A stretch of 57,114 nt of DNA from Planctomycetota bacterium (GTDB lineage: Bacteria; Planctomycetota; UBA1135; UBA2386), in contig JADLHO010000190.1 in the NCBI GenBank assembly GCA_020848735.1, positions 1 through 57,114 on the forward strand, in the 5' to 3' direction. Numbering within the stretch: position 1 is the stretch's first letter; the number at the start of each line of letters is the position of its first letter. A program made the position numbers and the translations under genes. Below are positions 34,729-42,455 of the stretch, piece after piece. Below the pieces are notes generated by a model that was not told the DNA's origin, ran no database searches, and worked only from the letters and a program-made list of their open reading frames with translations.

Positions 34729-35379
34729 TCAGGCGATTCCGCCGTCGAGCAGGGGAGGGAGCGCTGCCCGCGCGGCGGCCTTGCACTCGTCGAGCGAGAT
34801 GCGGCGTCCGGTCGCGCGCGAGAGGTCCGACATGATCGACGGCGCGAGACCGCAGGGGCGGATCGCGGCGAACGCATCCTCGGCGACGTCGACGTTGATC
34901 GCGATGCCGTGCAGGTTGATCCAGCTCTTCAACGCGACGCCGATCGATGCGAGCTTGCGGCCGGCGACGAAGACCCCGGTGCCGTCGACCGAGGCCTCGG
35001 CCGTGAGCGCGAATGCGCCGCAGACCGCGCAGCCGAAGCGCTCGAGGGCGCGGAGCCAGGCACCCGCGTCGCGCCGGGGCAGGCGGACGATCGGATAGAC
35101 GACGAGTTGGCCCGGCCCATGCCAGGTGATGCGGCCGCCGCGCTCGATCGGGACGATCCCGTCGCGGATCTCCTCGGGAGGGGTCGCGCGACCTGCGGTG
35201 AAGACGTCGTCGTGCTCGACGAACCAGACCTTGCCGTCGCTCTCCCCGCGCCGGATGCTCTCGTGGAGTTCGAGCATCGCGCGGTGGACTTCGGCGAAGG
35301 GTCGACGGCCGAGGTCGACGACGTCCACGCGGTGCGCGCGGCGCGATCCGTCTCCGCTGCTGTCCGTCGTGCAAGTCAT
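34729..35379 (-). CDS. lipB: Octanoyl-(ACP):protein octanoyltransferase LipB
   Basis: A 216-residue LipB, which moves octanoyl groups from acyl carrier protein to lipoyl domains. It shows GGRITWHGPGQLVVYP, the active-site Lys in GRKLASIGVALKSWINLHGIAIN and the active-site Cys in IRPCGL. The ATG at 35379 is preferred because GAGGA lies 8 bases upstream. It shares the palindromic CATG with the start of the divergent gene at 35378. No lipA is in the window. Confidence 0.93.
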   Translation of the reverse strand: MTCTTDSSGDGSRRAHRVDVVDLGRRPFAEVHRAMLELHESIRRGESDGKVWFVEHDDVFTAGRATPPEEIRDGIVPIERGGRITWHGPGQLVVYPIVRLPRRDAGAWLRALERFGCAVCGAFALTAEASVDGTGVFVAGRKLASIGVALKSWINLHGIAINVDVAEDAFAAIRPCGLAPSIMSDLSRATGRRISLDECKAAARAALPPLLDGGIA

Positions 35380-35764
35380 GCTCGCGATCCTCGCCGCCTG
35401 CGTGTTCCAGTCGATCGAGCCGATCCCCTCCGTGGTGGAGCGCGGTGAGGTGGTGCGGATCGTGGTCAAGGATGCGGCCGGTCAGGCCCTCCCGGCGCTC
35501 GAGATCAGCCTCGACGCGGGCGGTCCCACGGCGCGCCGACTCGGGCTCAGCGATGCGCGCGGCGAGCTCGAGTTCGTTCCCGAGGAGTTGGGGGAACTGG
35601 TCCTGCGGGTCCGCGGGCACACGCCCGAACTCGCCGCCCCGCTCCTCGTCGTCGCGCCCCGTCCGAGGCTCGCGCTGCGGATCGTGGGGATCGCGGCCGC
35701 GCTTGCCCTGCTCGTCGGCCTCGCGCGGTTCAGACCGCCAGGACGCGCTCGACCCGCTGCTTGA
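35378..35764 (+). CDS. Small membrane-anchored Ig-like protein
   Basis: A 128-residue protein with a short hydrophobic start (MLAILAACVFQS), then one carboxypeptidase-regulatory-type beta module (VVRIVVKDAAGQALPALEISL, SDARGELEFVPEELGELVLRV) and a C-terminal transmembrane helix (LRIVGIAAALALLVGLA) with a basic tail. It would be mostly outside the membrane. The start overlaps that of lipB on the other strand. A GTG at 35369 is another choice, and neither has a ribosome-binding site. Its 3' end overlaps the thioredoxin gene by 35 bases in convergent orientation. Function unknown. Confidence 0.65.
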   Translation: MLAILAACVFQSIEPIPSVVERGEVVRIVVKDAAGQALPALEISLDAGGPTARRLGLSDARGELEFVPEELGELVLRVRGHTPELAAPLLVVAPRPRLALRIVGIAAALALLVGLARFRPPGRARPAA

Positions 35765-36059
35765 TCGAACGGACGTCGAGGGCGCCGACGAAGCGGTCGA
35801 CTTCCTTGCCGTCGCGGAGGAACACGCAGGTCGGAACGCTCGCGATCCCGAAGCGCGTGGAGGCGTGCTCGGCCTGATCGATGTCGACCTTGTAGACCTC
35901 GAGCCGGCCCTTGTAGTCGCCGGCAACCGCATCGATGGTCGGTGCCAGAGCCTTGCACGGACCGCACCAGGTCGCCGAGAAGTCGACGAGCACCGGGAGC
36001 TTGGAGCCGCTGATCGTCGAATCGAAGTCGCTGTCGGTCAGGTTCTTGACGTTGCCCAT
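35730..36059 (-). CDS. trxA: Thioredoxin
   Basis: A 109-residue cytoplasmic thioredoxin. The active site is WCGPCKALAP (Cys 32 and Cys 35), with the preceding VLVDFSAT strand, the Asp-containing core and the cis-Pro loop SVPTCVFLRDGKEVDRFVG. Normal length for TrxA. It serves thiol-disulfide exchange with reductases and many targets. The start at 36059 removes an Arg-rich extension that has no family match. The gene ends inside the converging Ig-like gene. The UGPC-type protein at 54284 is a separate, exported relative. Confidence 0.95.
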   Translation of the reverse strand: MGNVKNLTDSDFDSTISGSKLPVLVDFSATWCGPCKALAPTIDAVAGDYKGRLEVYKVDIDQAEHASTRFGIASVPTCVFLRDGKEVDRFVGALDVRSIKQRVERVLAV

Positions 36060-36209
36060 CGGCGTGCTGGATCCCAAGTTGGAGTGTGTGGGGGGAAGGC
36101 GGCGAATTGTCGGCCGACGCCCCGGGCGTTCAAGCTTCGAGGCGTCCACGTGGGCCGGCGATGCGCGCGGCCCCCTGCCCGTGCGCTGCCGCGGTGCGCC
36201 GTCCCGTCG

Positions 36210-36240
36210 GAGGTCGAGAGACAATCTGTCTCTCGACCTC
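36210..36240. other. Strong hairpin, 14-bp perfect stem with 3-nt loop
   Basis: GAGGTCGAGAGACA pairs perfectly with TGTCTCTCGACCTC around ATC. It lies in the 249-base space between the thioredoxin start and the DUF1858 gene end, the first of three strong hairpins there. It has no T tract. It could be part of a terminator array or a structured RNA. Confidence 0.65.
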
Positions 36241-36243
36241 TGC

Positions 36244-36263
36244 GTGGCCGCGGATGCGGCCAC
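36244..36263. other. Hairpin, 8-bp perfect stem with GGAT loop
   Basis: GTGGCCGC and GCGGCCAC flank GGAT. It sits three bases after the 14-bp hairpin. Together with the next stem it makes the spacer unusually structured. Confidence 0.55.
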
Positions 36264-36273
36264 CAGCAAGCAT

Positions 36274-36312
36274 CTGAGAGCCCGTACGACGGACACTCTC
36301 TCGGGCTCTCAG
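36274..36312 (-). terminator. Hairpin at the end of the mrp-DUF1858 operon
   Basis: CTGAGAGCCCG and CGGGCTCTCAG form an 11-bp stem with a 17-base loop. The right arm covers the stop codon of the DUF1858 gene, so on the minus strand the hairpin begins at the very end of translation. Likely a transcription end for the mrp operon. Confidence 0.5.
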
Positions 36313-36569
36313 CGAACCGATGCGTTCAACGCACCGAGCAGCTCGGCGACCGGCACGCCGTTGTCCGTCGCGACGCGCTCGATCGAGTCGTTCTGATCGA
36401 AGCCGCAGTGCGAGCAGCCGCCGATGTGGAAGCGCATCAGCACCATGCGCAGCGAGGCGTCGCGGCGCAGGACTTCGGCCATCGTCGAGGCGGAGGTGAA
36501 GGGACCGTCCTTGCGGGCGATCGCGGGACTGGGGTTGTTGCTGGCGTTCGGGTTGTTGCTGGCGTTCAT
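36309..36569 (-). CDS. DUF1858-type small Cys protein
   Basis: An 86-residue protein. Residues 28-82 match DUF1858: TMAEVLRRDASLRMVLMRF, then GGCSHCGFDQND with a CxxC and IERVATDNGVPVAELLGALN. The domain is found alone or fused to iron-sulfur and nitric-oxide-response proteins and is thought to bind a metal or cluster. The first 13 residues are two copies of NASNNP. The ATG overlaps the stop of mrp (ATGA), so the protein is made together with the Mrp ATPase. This suggests a role in iron-sulfur delivery, by inference. Confidence 0.85.
   Translation of the reverse strand: MNASNNPNASNNPSPAIARKDGPFTSASTMAEVLRRDASLRMVLMRFHIGGCSHCGFDQNDSIERVATDNGVPVAELLGALNASVR
36531..36566 (-). repeat. Tandem duplication of 18 bp
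   Basis: Two copies of AACGCCAGCAACAACCC(G/C) directly after the DUF1858 start codon encode NASNNP twice. The first copy overlaps the mrp stop region. It looks like slippage that lengthened the N-terminus. Confidence 0.8.
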
Positions 36570-37624
36570 GGGGTTGCTGTCTCCAGCGCGTGGACGCGTT
36601 CGACCATGCGTCGAGCGGCCACGCGGAAGGCCTGTGCGATCTCGCCGTGGGGATCGGTCAAGGTGATCGGCTTGCCGCGGTCACCGCCTTCGCGGACCGG
36701 GATGCCGATCGGGATCTGCCCCAGCAACGGGATGCGGAATTCGCGCGCGATGCGTTCACCGCCGCCGCTGCCGAAGAGCGCGTAGCGCTCCTGGCTGCCC
36801 GGCGGCTGGAACCAGGACATGTTCTCGACCACGCCCAGCACCGGCACGTCGATGCGCTCGAACATGCGGACGGCCTTGCGGACGTCGAGCACGGCGACGT
36901 CCTGCGGCGTGGTCACGACGACCGCGCCGGTGATGTCCGTGTTCTGCGTCAAGGTGAGCTGGACGTCCCCCGTGCCGGGGGGCATGTCGACGAAGAGCCA
37001 GTCGAGGTCGTGCCAGTCCACCTGGAACATGAACTGCTGCACGGCCTTGTTGAGCATCGGCCCGCGCCAGATCATCGGCTGATCCTCGGGGACGAGCATG
37101 CCCATGCTCATCACCTGCATCCCGTGCGCCACGAAGGGGAAGAGGCGCTCCGCGCTCCCCTCGGGCTTCCCCGTGACGCCGAGCATGAGCGGGATGTTCG
37201 GCCCGTAGATGTCGCCGTCGAGGATCCCGACGCGCGCGCCCTCGAGCTGCATCGCCGCGGCGAGATTCACGCAGACGGTGGACTTGCCCACGCCACCCGT
37301 CCCCGACGAGACGGCGACGACGTGCCGGGCGCCCGGGATCGGCTGCTTGCCGGGCAGGCCCGCGCTCTGCGGCGCGGCCTGAACGATGCGCGCCGAGACT
37401 TCGGCGACCCCGGGAACCGCCATGACCGCGCGTTCCGCTGCGGCGAGCGTGGCCTGGGCCGTCTCGCCGCTGGGCTTCACGAGCGCGAGGAGGAAACGGG
37501 CCTTGCCGCCCTCCAGCCGCAGCTCGCGCACGGCGCCGCTCGCGACGATGTCACCGCCGCGATCGGGATCGGGGACGCGCCGCAAGGCGGCGGAAAGGGA
37601 CTCGGTCGAGGGCTCGGCACTCAT
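36566..37624 (-). CDS. Mrp/ApbC-family P-loop ATPase, unusual variant
   Basis: A 352-residue protein with an N-terminal MIP18/DUF59-like domain (about 5-85) and a Mrp-type ATPase: Walker A SSGTGGVGKST (106-116), LDGDIYGPNIPLMLGV, FVDMPPGTGDVQLTL, VTTPQDVAVLDVRKA and VVENMSWF. Mrp proteins carry iron-sulfur clusters to target enzymes. Two family features are missing. The signature Lys before the P-loop (usual GKGGVGKS) is Thr, and the CxxC after ENMS that binds the cluster is replaced by QPPGSQER. The fold should still bind ATP. It is coupled to a Cys-containing DUF1858 gene, which might supply the missing ligands. Confidence 0.85.
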   Translation of the reverse strand: MSAEPSTESLSAALRRVPDPDRGGDIVASGAVRELRLEGGKARFLLALVKPSGETAQATLAAAERAVMAVPGVAEVSARIVQAAPQSAGLPGKQPIPGARHVVAVSSGTGGVGKSTVCVNLAAAMQLEGARVGILDGDIYGPNIPLMLGVTGKPEGSAERLFPFVAHGMQVMSMGMLVPEDQPMIWRGPMLNKAVQQFMFQVDWHDLDWLFVDMPPGTGDVQLTLTQNTDITGAVVVTTPQDVAVLDVRKAVRMFERIDVPVLGVVENMSWFQPPGSQERYALFGSGGGERIAREFRIPLLGQIPIGIPVREGGDRGKPITLTDPHGEIAQAFRVAARRMVERVHALETATP

Positions 37625-37724
37625 CGTCGGCAGGTCGCGGCGTAGTCCTCGGCGGGCGGGAAGGGAAGACCCGCTCGCGATCGGCGTCGAAGCGCCGATC
37701 GGTCCGACACGCGTGGGGGCGCTG

Positions 37725-37730
37725 TAATAT
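37725..37730 (+). promoter_or_regulatory. Possible -10 element (TAATAT)
   Basis: TAATAT is one of the few A/T runs in this region and lies 40 bases before the preferred ATG at 37771. It sits in the divergent space between mrp and the exported protein gene. Confidence 0.4.
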
Positions 37731-37770
37731 GACCTCGCACCCCGCTCTTCGAGCCCGCGCACCCAGTTCC

Positions 37771-38700
37771 ATGTCGCTCCACACCTGCTCCGCCCCTGCG
37801 CTCCTGCTCGCCTTCCTCGCGGCGATGCCTGCCACCGCCCTCCGCGCCCAGGAAGGCGATGACGCGGTCCGCGCGCAGCAGGTCAAGGAAGACGGTGCCG
37901 ACGGTAGCGTGACCGACGAGGAGCGGACGAAGGCGGAACTCGCCGGCAAGGAGGCCGGGGGTCAGCCGGGCATCATCGGTGGCCTCGACCGCTTCATGCT
38001 GCCGGTGACATCGATCGAGCCGGCGCGCATCCCACCGGGGGGGACGGGCACGCTGGTCATCACCCTGGCGCTGCGGGAGGGCGCGGTGCTCGCGGGTGCG
38101 CCCGATCTCGAGCTGCGCTACTCGCCCGCGCAGGCACCGGCACAGCTCGGGGTCTGGGCGCTCGGCGAGCCGTCGATCGGCACCGAGGAGGGCGCCTTCC
38201 GCGGCAAGCCGGTCTACGAGAACTACGCGATCGTCCGCATCCCCCTGAGCGTCGATGCCGCTGCGGCGCACGGGAAATACCAGCTCAGCGCCTCGATCAT
38301 CGCCAAGCTGAGCGACCCGCGACTCGGGACCGCCCTCGGGCAGTTCCAGGGGCCCGCGATCGGACAGCTGCTGGTGGGGCCCGCCCTGCCCACGCCGCAG
38401 AAGCCGGCGGGGGGGGGCGTGGAGTCCGCGGCGGGCGTGGCACAGCCGGGCAAGGTCACCCCGAAGCCGGCGGACGACGGCTCGGTGCCGGTCCCGGTGG
38501 AGGGGGAGCGCGAGGTGGTCGCCGCGGCCGCGCAGGGCACCGGCCGGGCGGCGGTCGGTCCCGCGGTGGGATGGGATGCGCCCGAAGGGATCGATCCCCT
38601 CGAGGAGCGCGGGGACACGCTCCTGCTCTGGATCGGCGGCGGTGCCGGGCTGCTGCTCCTCCTGGCCCTGCTCCTGGGCGCCCGGCGCGGCAGGGACTGA
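37771..38700 (+). CDS. Exported, C-terminally anchored protein of unknown function
   Basis: A 309-residue protein. The start at 37771 gives the signal MSLHTCSAPALLLAFLAAMPATALRA; an upstream ATG at 37729 overlaps the TAATAT promoter-like box and is less likely. The mature part has a beta-sandwich-like section (ARIPPGGTGTLVITLALREG, then YENYAIVRIPLSV and KYQLSASIIAKLSD), a Gly/Pro/Ala linker and a C-terminal transmembrane helix (LLLWIGGGAGLLLLLALLLG) with basic end ARRGRD. The layout resembles exported thioredoxin-like or DsbD-N-type proteins with a C-terminal anchor, but no family is clear. A strong hairpin follows the stop. Confidence 0.72.
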   Translation: MSLHTCSAPALLLAFLAAMPATALRAQEGDDAVRAQQVKEDGADGSVTDEERTKAELAGKEAGGQPGIIGGLDRFMLPVTSIEPARIPPGGTGTLVITLALREGAVLAGAPDLELRYSPAQAPAQLGVWALGEPSIGTEEGAFRGKPVYENYAIVRIPLSVDAAAAHGKYQLSASIIAKLSDPRLGTALGQFQGPAIGQLLVGPALPTPQKPAGGGVESAAGVAQPGKVTPKPADDGSVPVPVEGEREVVAAAAQGTGRAAVGPAVGWDAPEGIDPLEERGDTLLLWIGGGAGLLLLLALLLGARRGRD

Positions 38701-38721
38701 GAGCCCGGGCGACCCGGGCTC
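38701..38721 (+). terminator. Hairpin directly after the stop codon
   Basis: GAGCCCGGG, loop CGA, CCCGGGCTC: a perfect 9-bp stem beginning at the base after the TGA of the exported protein gene. No T tract, as for other hairpins in this GC-rich window. Confidence 0.6.
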
Positions 38722-38758
38722 CGCGCCTCCCTCTCGAGGCCGATCCCGGAGTTCGGAG

Positions 38759-38789
38759 CGAAAAGAGCACGTAATCAGTGCGGTTTTCG
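38759..38789 (+). promoter_or_regulatory. Interrupted inverted repeat upstream of the sigma factor gene
   Basis: CGAAAA and TTTTCG (6 bp) enclose GCAC and GTGC (4 bp) with a GA/GG mismatch and a GTAATCA loop. It lies 80 bases before the sigma gene in the most A/T-rich patch nearby. It could be an operator, or a leader hairpin that affects sigma synthesis. Confidence 0.4.
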
Positions 38790-38869
38790 GAATCCCCCGG
38801 CATCCTCTCCCGCCTCGGCCGCGTAGAAGCCGCCGTCGTCCGGGACCCCCCCTCCCAGACCGTCGTGCC

Positions 38870-40048
38870 ATGGCACTCGGACTCCGCCTCAAGCCCTCCC
38901 GCTCCCGCAGCAGCCCGCCGCCCGCCGTCGACCTGGAAGAGATCGACCGGCTGCTCGACGTCCCGGTTCCCCAGTGGGAGCGGCGCGTCGCGAAGGTCGT
39001 GCGGCAGTTCCGCCGCGAGCAGACGCTCATCGAGATCCCGCCTTCGCCGGTGCTGGCGAGCATCACGTCGTCGCAGGTCACCTGGTCGGGCCTCTTCGAG
39101 GCGCCGGTCAGGAACGTCCCGCGCCTGGATCGCGCGGGCGAGTTCCGGATGGCCCGGCGCTACGACTTCCTGAAGGCGCGGGTCCGCGACGCCCTGCAGG
39201 GCGCGGGCTTCGCCGGTTCCAAGCTCGACGAACTCGTACTCCGCCCGATCCATGCGCTGCCGTCGCCGACGCGCCGCGCGCGCAAGGGCGGGATGGAACA
39301 CCTCGCGCGGTGCATCGGCGACCTCGAGCGGCTGCGCAACCTCTACGTGGAGGGTGCCCTCTACCTCGTCTTCGCGCCCGTGCGCCGCTACCGCGACCTC
39401 GGCGTCGACGAAGGGGATCTGCTCCAGGAGGGCGCAGCCTCCCTCTTCCAGGCGGTCGAGGGCTTCGACTGGCGCCGCGAAGTGCGCTTCAAGACCTACG
39501 CGATCTACTGGATCCAGCAGGCGATCCTCAAGACCCTCTACAACGCGTCGCGCACGGTCCGCATCCCCATCTGGGTGCAGAAGACCTTCCGGAAGATCAA
39601 GCGCGTCCAGGAGCGCCACCTCAGCGAGGGAGGGTCGCTGCCCGACGTTTCCCGCATCTCGGCCGAGCTCGGGCTCCCCGTCGAACGGATCGAGGAGATC
39701 CTCGCGGTGCGTCGCTTCGCCGTGAGCCTCGACGCTCCCGTGGGCATGGGTGACGACGCGACGTCGCTCGCGCAGTCGCTCGCGGACGCATCGCTCGTGC
39801 CGGTCTTCGAGTCGATCCAGGAAGGCGATCTGGGCGCGGAGATCCACACGGCGCTCGATCGCCTGCCGGAGCGCGAGCGCATGATCCTCGTGCGGCGCTA
39901 TGGCCTCGGTGGACGCGAACCCGAGACCCTCGCGGAGATCGCGAAGGACCTCGGCGTGACCGCAGAGCGCGTGCGCCAGCTCCAGAAGGCGGCGATCGAA
40001 CGACTGCAGGGGCCGGACGCGATGGATCGACTCAAGGCCTTCGCGTGA
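38870..40048 (+). CDS. Sigma-70 family RNA polymerase sigma factor
   Basis: A 392-residue sigma factor. Region 2 is clear: LRNLYVEGALYLVF, GDLLQEGAASLFQAVEGFDW, VRFKTYAIYWIQQAIL and RTVRIPIWVQK. Region 3 follows (ISAELGLPVERIEEIL, VSLDAPVG), then region 4 with LDRLPERERMILVRRYGL and the helix-turn-helix LAEIAKDLGVTAERVRQLQKAAIERL. The N-terminal 150 residues lack a normal region 1.1 or an obvious 1.2 and are Arg-rich and specific to this protein, so it is probably an alternative group 2/3 sigma rather than the housekeeping one. Target promoters are unknown. It converges with the nitrilase gene, with seven bases between them. Confidence 0.9.
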   Translation: MALGLRLKPSRSRSSPPPAVDLEEIDRLLDVPVPQWERRVAKVVRQFRREQTLIEIPPSPVLASITSSQVTWSGLFEAPVRNVPRLDRAGEFRMARRYDFLKARVRDALQGAGFAGSKLDELVLRPIHALPSPTRRARKGGMEHLARCIGDLERLRNLYVEGALYLVFAPVRRYRDLGVDEGDLLQEGAASLFQAVEGFDWRREVRFKTYAIYWIQQAILKTLYNASRTVRIPIWVQKTFRKIKRVQERHLSEGGSLPDVSRISAELGLPVERIEEILAVRRFAVSLDAPVGMGDDATSLAQSLADASLVPVFESIQEGDLGAEIHTALDRLPERERMILVRRYGLGGREPETLAEIAKDLGVTAERVRQLQKAAIERLQGPDAMDRLKAFA

Positions 40049-40055
40049 GCCGTAC

Positions 40056-40892
40056 TCACCAGGCGTTCTTCCAGATCCGGACGTAGACCTCGGGTCGGCG
40101 GTCCTTCGCGATCGGGAGGATGCGCCGCATCAGCCGCACGCGCCGCATCTCGAGGTCGGCGAGGATCGGCGCGCACTCTCCCGCTCCGGACGCGACCACG
40201 TTGCCCATCGGGTCGACGACGCGGCTGTCACCCGGGAAGACGAGCTGGTCGTCGTTGCGCGTCGACTGCTCCACGCCGATCCGATTGCAGCCGACGACGA
40301 AGAGCTGGTTCTCGATCGCACGCGCCTTGACCAGACAACGCCAGTGGTCGGACCGCGCCTCCGGCCACTGCGCGGGCACGAGCAGCAGCTCGGCCTGGCG
40401 GTGGAAGAAGTAGCGCACGAGTTCGGGGAAACGGATGTCGTAGCAGATCGCGACCGACACCCTGCCGAAGCGCGTGTCGACGACGAGCGGCTCCGAGCCC
40501 GCGACGTGCTGGCGATGCTCGCCGATCGGCGAGAAGAGGTGGATCTTGCGGTACTCCCCGAGCACGCGCCCGGCGTCGAAGAGCTGGGCGCGGTTGAAGA
40601 CCTGCCCGGCGTCGACGTGCGGCGCGGAGCCGACGACCATCAGGTCGAGTTCGGCGGAGAGCTCCAGGAGCCGTACCTCGGCGCGCGATGACTCGCGCAG
40701 CACCGCGTCGTCGCGCTCGGGGACGAACGAACTCGTCCACATCTCCGGGAGCACGGCGAGGCGAGCACCTTCGTCGGCTGCCCGGCGGAGCAACGCCTCG
40801 GCCGTGGCGAGATTCTGTTCGACCTCACCGCGGCGGACGTCGAATTGCACGCACGCGCAGCGCAGCCGGCGTGGATGGGAGTCCTTGGCCAC
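40056..40892 (-). CDS. Nitrilase-superfamily carbon-nitrogen hydrolase (omega-amidase-like)
   Basis: A 278-residue cytoplasmic hydrolase with the Glu-Lys-Cys triad: E50 in AVLPEMW, K116 in GEYRKIHLF and C150 in AICYDIRFPEL. The RKIHLF.PIGE segment and the RFPEL motif after the Cys are typical of the Nit2/omega-amidase branch, which hydrolyses alpha-ketoglutaramate-type amides and repairs deaminated metabolites. The exact substrate is not certain. The ATG at 40892 has a TATCCT hexamer only six bases upstream, so the mRNA may start at or near the start codon. Confidence 0.88.
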   Translation of the reverse strand: MAKDSHPRRLRCACVQFDVRRGEVEQNLATAEALLRRAADEGARLAVLPEMWTSSFVPERDDAVLRESSRAEVRLLELSAELDLMVVGSAPHVDAGQVFNRAQLFDAGRVLGEYRKIHLFSPIGEHRQHVAGSEPLVVDTRFGRVSVAICYDIRFPELVRYFFHRQAELLLVPAQWPEARSDHWRCLVKARAIENQLFVVGCNRIGVEQSTRNDDQLVFPGDSRVVDPMGNVVASGAGECAPILADLEMRRVRLMRRILPIAKDRRPEVYVRIWKNAW

Positions 40893-40970
40893 GGATTCAG
40901 GATAGCCGGACCCGAGCCCGGTCCACGCACCTGCGATCGATCGGAACCCGGTCCGCCGGACGCCGGCGGA

Positions 40971-41420
40971 TCAGCCCTTGAACAGGATGTCCTCGGTGCG
41001 ACCGACCGGCTTCTTGCGCTGGGGAGGAGCCGCGTCCGCGCGGCTGTCCTCGATGAGCTGGTCGCTGGGCTTGAACAGGATCGTCTCCTTGTCGGCGACG
41101 TCGATGCTCTTGCCCGTCAGCGGGTGCTTGTAGGCGCGGCCCTTGCGCACCTTGCGCTCGAAGGTGCCGAAGCCCTTCACCGCGACCTTGCCGCGCGTGC
41201 GGAGCAGGTCCCGCACCGAGTCGAGGACCGCGTCGAGCACGCGTGCCGCCGTCCGGCGAGGCACGTTCAGCTCTTCGGCGACCCGCTCGGCGAGGATGCC
41301 CTTGTTCGCCTGACGGCCAAAGCCTTCGCCCTGGTCGTCATGGAGGTCATCTTCGTGCTCGTCCGCGAAGTTGCGGCCGACATGCCCGTTGCCGGAATCG
41401 TGATCCGTGAAACGATTCAT
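40971..41420 (-). CDS. HU/IHF-family DNA-binding protein with acidic N-terminal extension
   Basis: A 149-residue protein whose residues 38-122 are an HU/IHF core: [31 protein letters not shown], then VKGFGTFERKVRKGRAYKHPLTGKSI, the beta arm that grips bent DNA. The arm reads RAYKHPLTG instead of the usual R.GRNP.TG. An acidic, His-rich N-terminal segment (DEHEDDLHDDQGEG) and a basic tail (QRKKPVGR) are additions. The start at 41420 has an AGGGAAGAAGG ribosome-binding site. It probably organises the nucleoid. It is followed by no partner gene on its strand. Confidence 0.9.
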   Translation of the reverse strand: MNRFTDHDSGNGHVGRNFADEHEDDLHDDQGEGFGRQANKGILAERVAEELNVPRRTAARVLDAVLDSVRDLLRTRGKVAVKGFGTFERKVRKGRAYKHPLTGKSIDVADKETILFKPSDQLIEDSRADAAPPQRKKPVGRTEDILFKG

Positions 41421-41504
41421 CCTTCTTCCCTCTGATTCAGCTCGGCGGCCCGTTTGGGTCGTGTGCACGGATCCCGACCGCGGGCGCAGCCACCGCCGAC
41501 GCGA

Positions 41505-42455
41505 TCAGGATCGCTTCGGCAGGTATCTCTCGAGGGCCGCGACCACCTTCTTCAGGTACTTGGTCACGACGCTCGCGGGATACGCCTCGCAGAAGGGAGT
41601 CCGTTGGAGCACGGCTCCTTCCACCGAGTGATCCTCCGGCAGGAGTCCGAGCCAGTTGAGCTCGTTGTTCAAGAAACGCTGCGTGCAACCCTGCAGCTTC
41701 TTGAACACCTGCTCCGCCTCCTCGGGCGAGCGGACGCGGTTCACGACCATGTGCATCGGCTTGCGGTAGCCGCCCTGCACCAACACCTTCACGATGCCGT
41801 AGGCGTCGGCGATCGCCGCGAAGTTGCTCGTCGTGACGACGATCGTGTGATCCGCCGCCGCGACGAAGTCGGTGACGCCGCTGCTGATGCCGGCGCCCGT
41901 GTCCAGGATGACGACGTCGCAGTGCGGACGGAGCGCCATGATCGCCTCGACCAGGCGCGTGCGGCCGCCGTCGTCGAGGTCGGCGAGCTCCTTCACGCCA
42001 CTGCCGCCGGAGATCATCTTCATGCCACCGGGGCCGTCGACGACGATCTCCGGGAACTCCGCGCGGCCGGCGAGCCAGTCGAAGAGCGTCTTGCCCGGCG
42101 CCTTCCCCGCGAGGATGTGGGCGTTCGCGAGGCCGAGGTCGACGTCGACCAGGACCGTGCGGTGACCGCGCAGCGAGAGTTCGGTCGCGATGTTCACGCT
42201 GACCGACGTCTTGCCGACGCCGCCCTTGCCCGAGGTGACCGCGATGACGGTCGCCAGCTGCTTGTTCGCAGCGCCGGGCTTGCCTTGATTGCGCATCAGC
42301 TGCGCCAGGAAGTTGACGACCTCGACCGGCAGCTTGTCCGGCTCCTGCGCGTCCAGTCCCGGAATCACGTTCCGATGCTGTTGCAGAAGGCGAGCGAGGC
42401 TCGCTTGGTCGATGCCGAGCCGCGAGGCGGCCTCCGTCGTGGTGATGCGCTCCAT
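41505..42455 (-). CDS. FlhG/MinD-type P-loop ATPase with N-terminal HTH
   Basis: A 316-residue MinD/ParA-family ATPase of the FlhG (YlxH) type. Residues 1-55 look like a MerR/excisionase-like helix-turn-helix (TTTEAASRLGIDQASLARLL). The ATPase follows with the deviant Walker A SGKGGVGKTS (75-84), VLVDVDLGLANAHILAG, VVILDTGAGIS and a VVTTSNFAAIADAYGIVK segment. The C-terminal basic amphipathic part (TKYLKKVVAALERYL) could reach the membrane. FlhG proteins set flagellum or cell-pole complex number, but there are no flagellar genes here, so the role is open. It is divergent from the HAMP protein gene. Confidence 0.87.
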   Translation of the reverse strand: MERITTTEAASRLGIDQASLARLLQQHRNVIPGLDAQEPDKLPVEVVNFLAQLMRNQGKPGAANKQLATVIAVTSGKGGVGKTSVSVNIATELSLRGHRTVLVDVDLGLANAHILAGKAPGKTLFDWLAGRAEFPEIVVDGPGGMKMISGGSGVKELADLDDGGRTRLVEAIMALRPHCDVVILDTGAGISSGVTDFVAAADHTIVVTTSNFAAIADAYGIVKVLVQGGYRKPMHMVVNRVRSPEEAEQVFKKLQGCTQRFLNNELNWLGLLPEDHSVEGAVLQRTPFCEAYPASVVTKYLKKVVAALERYLPKRS

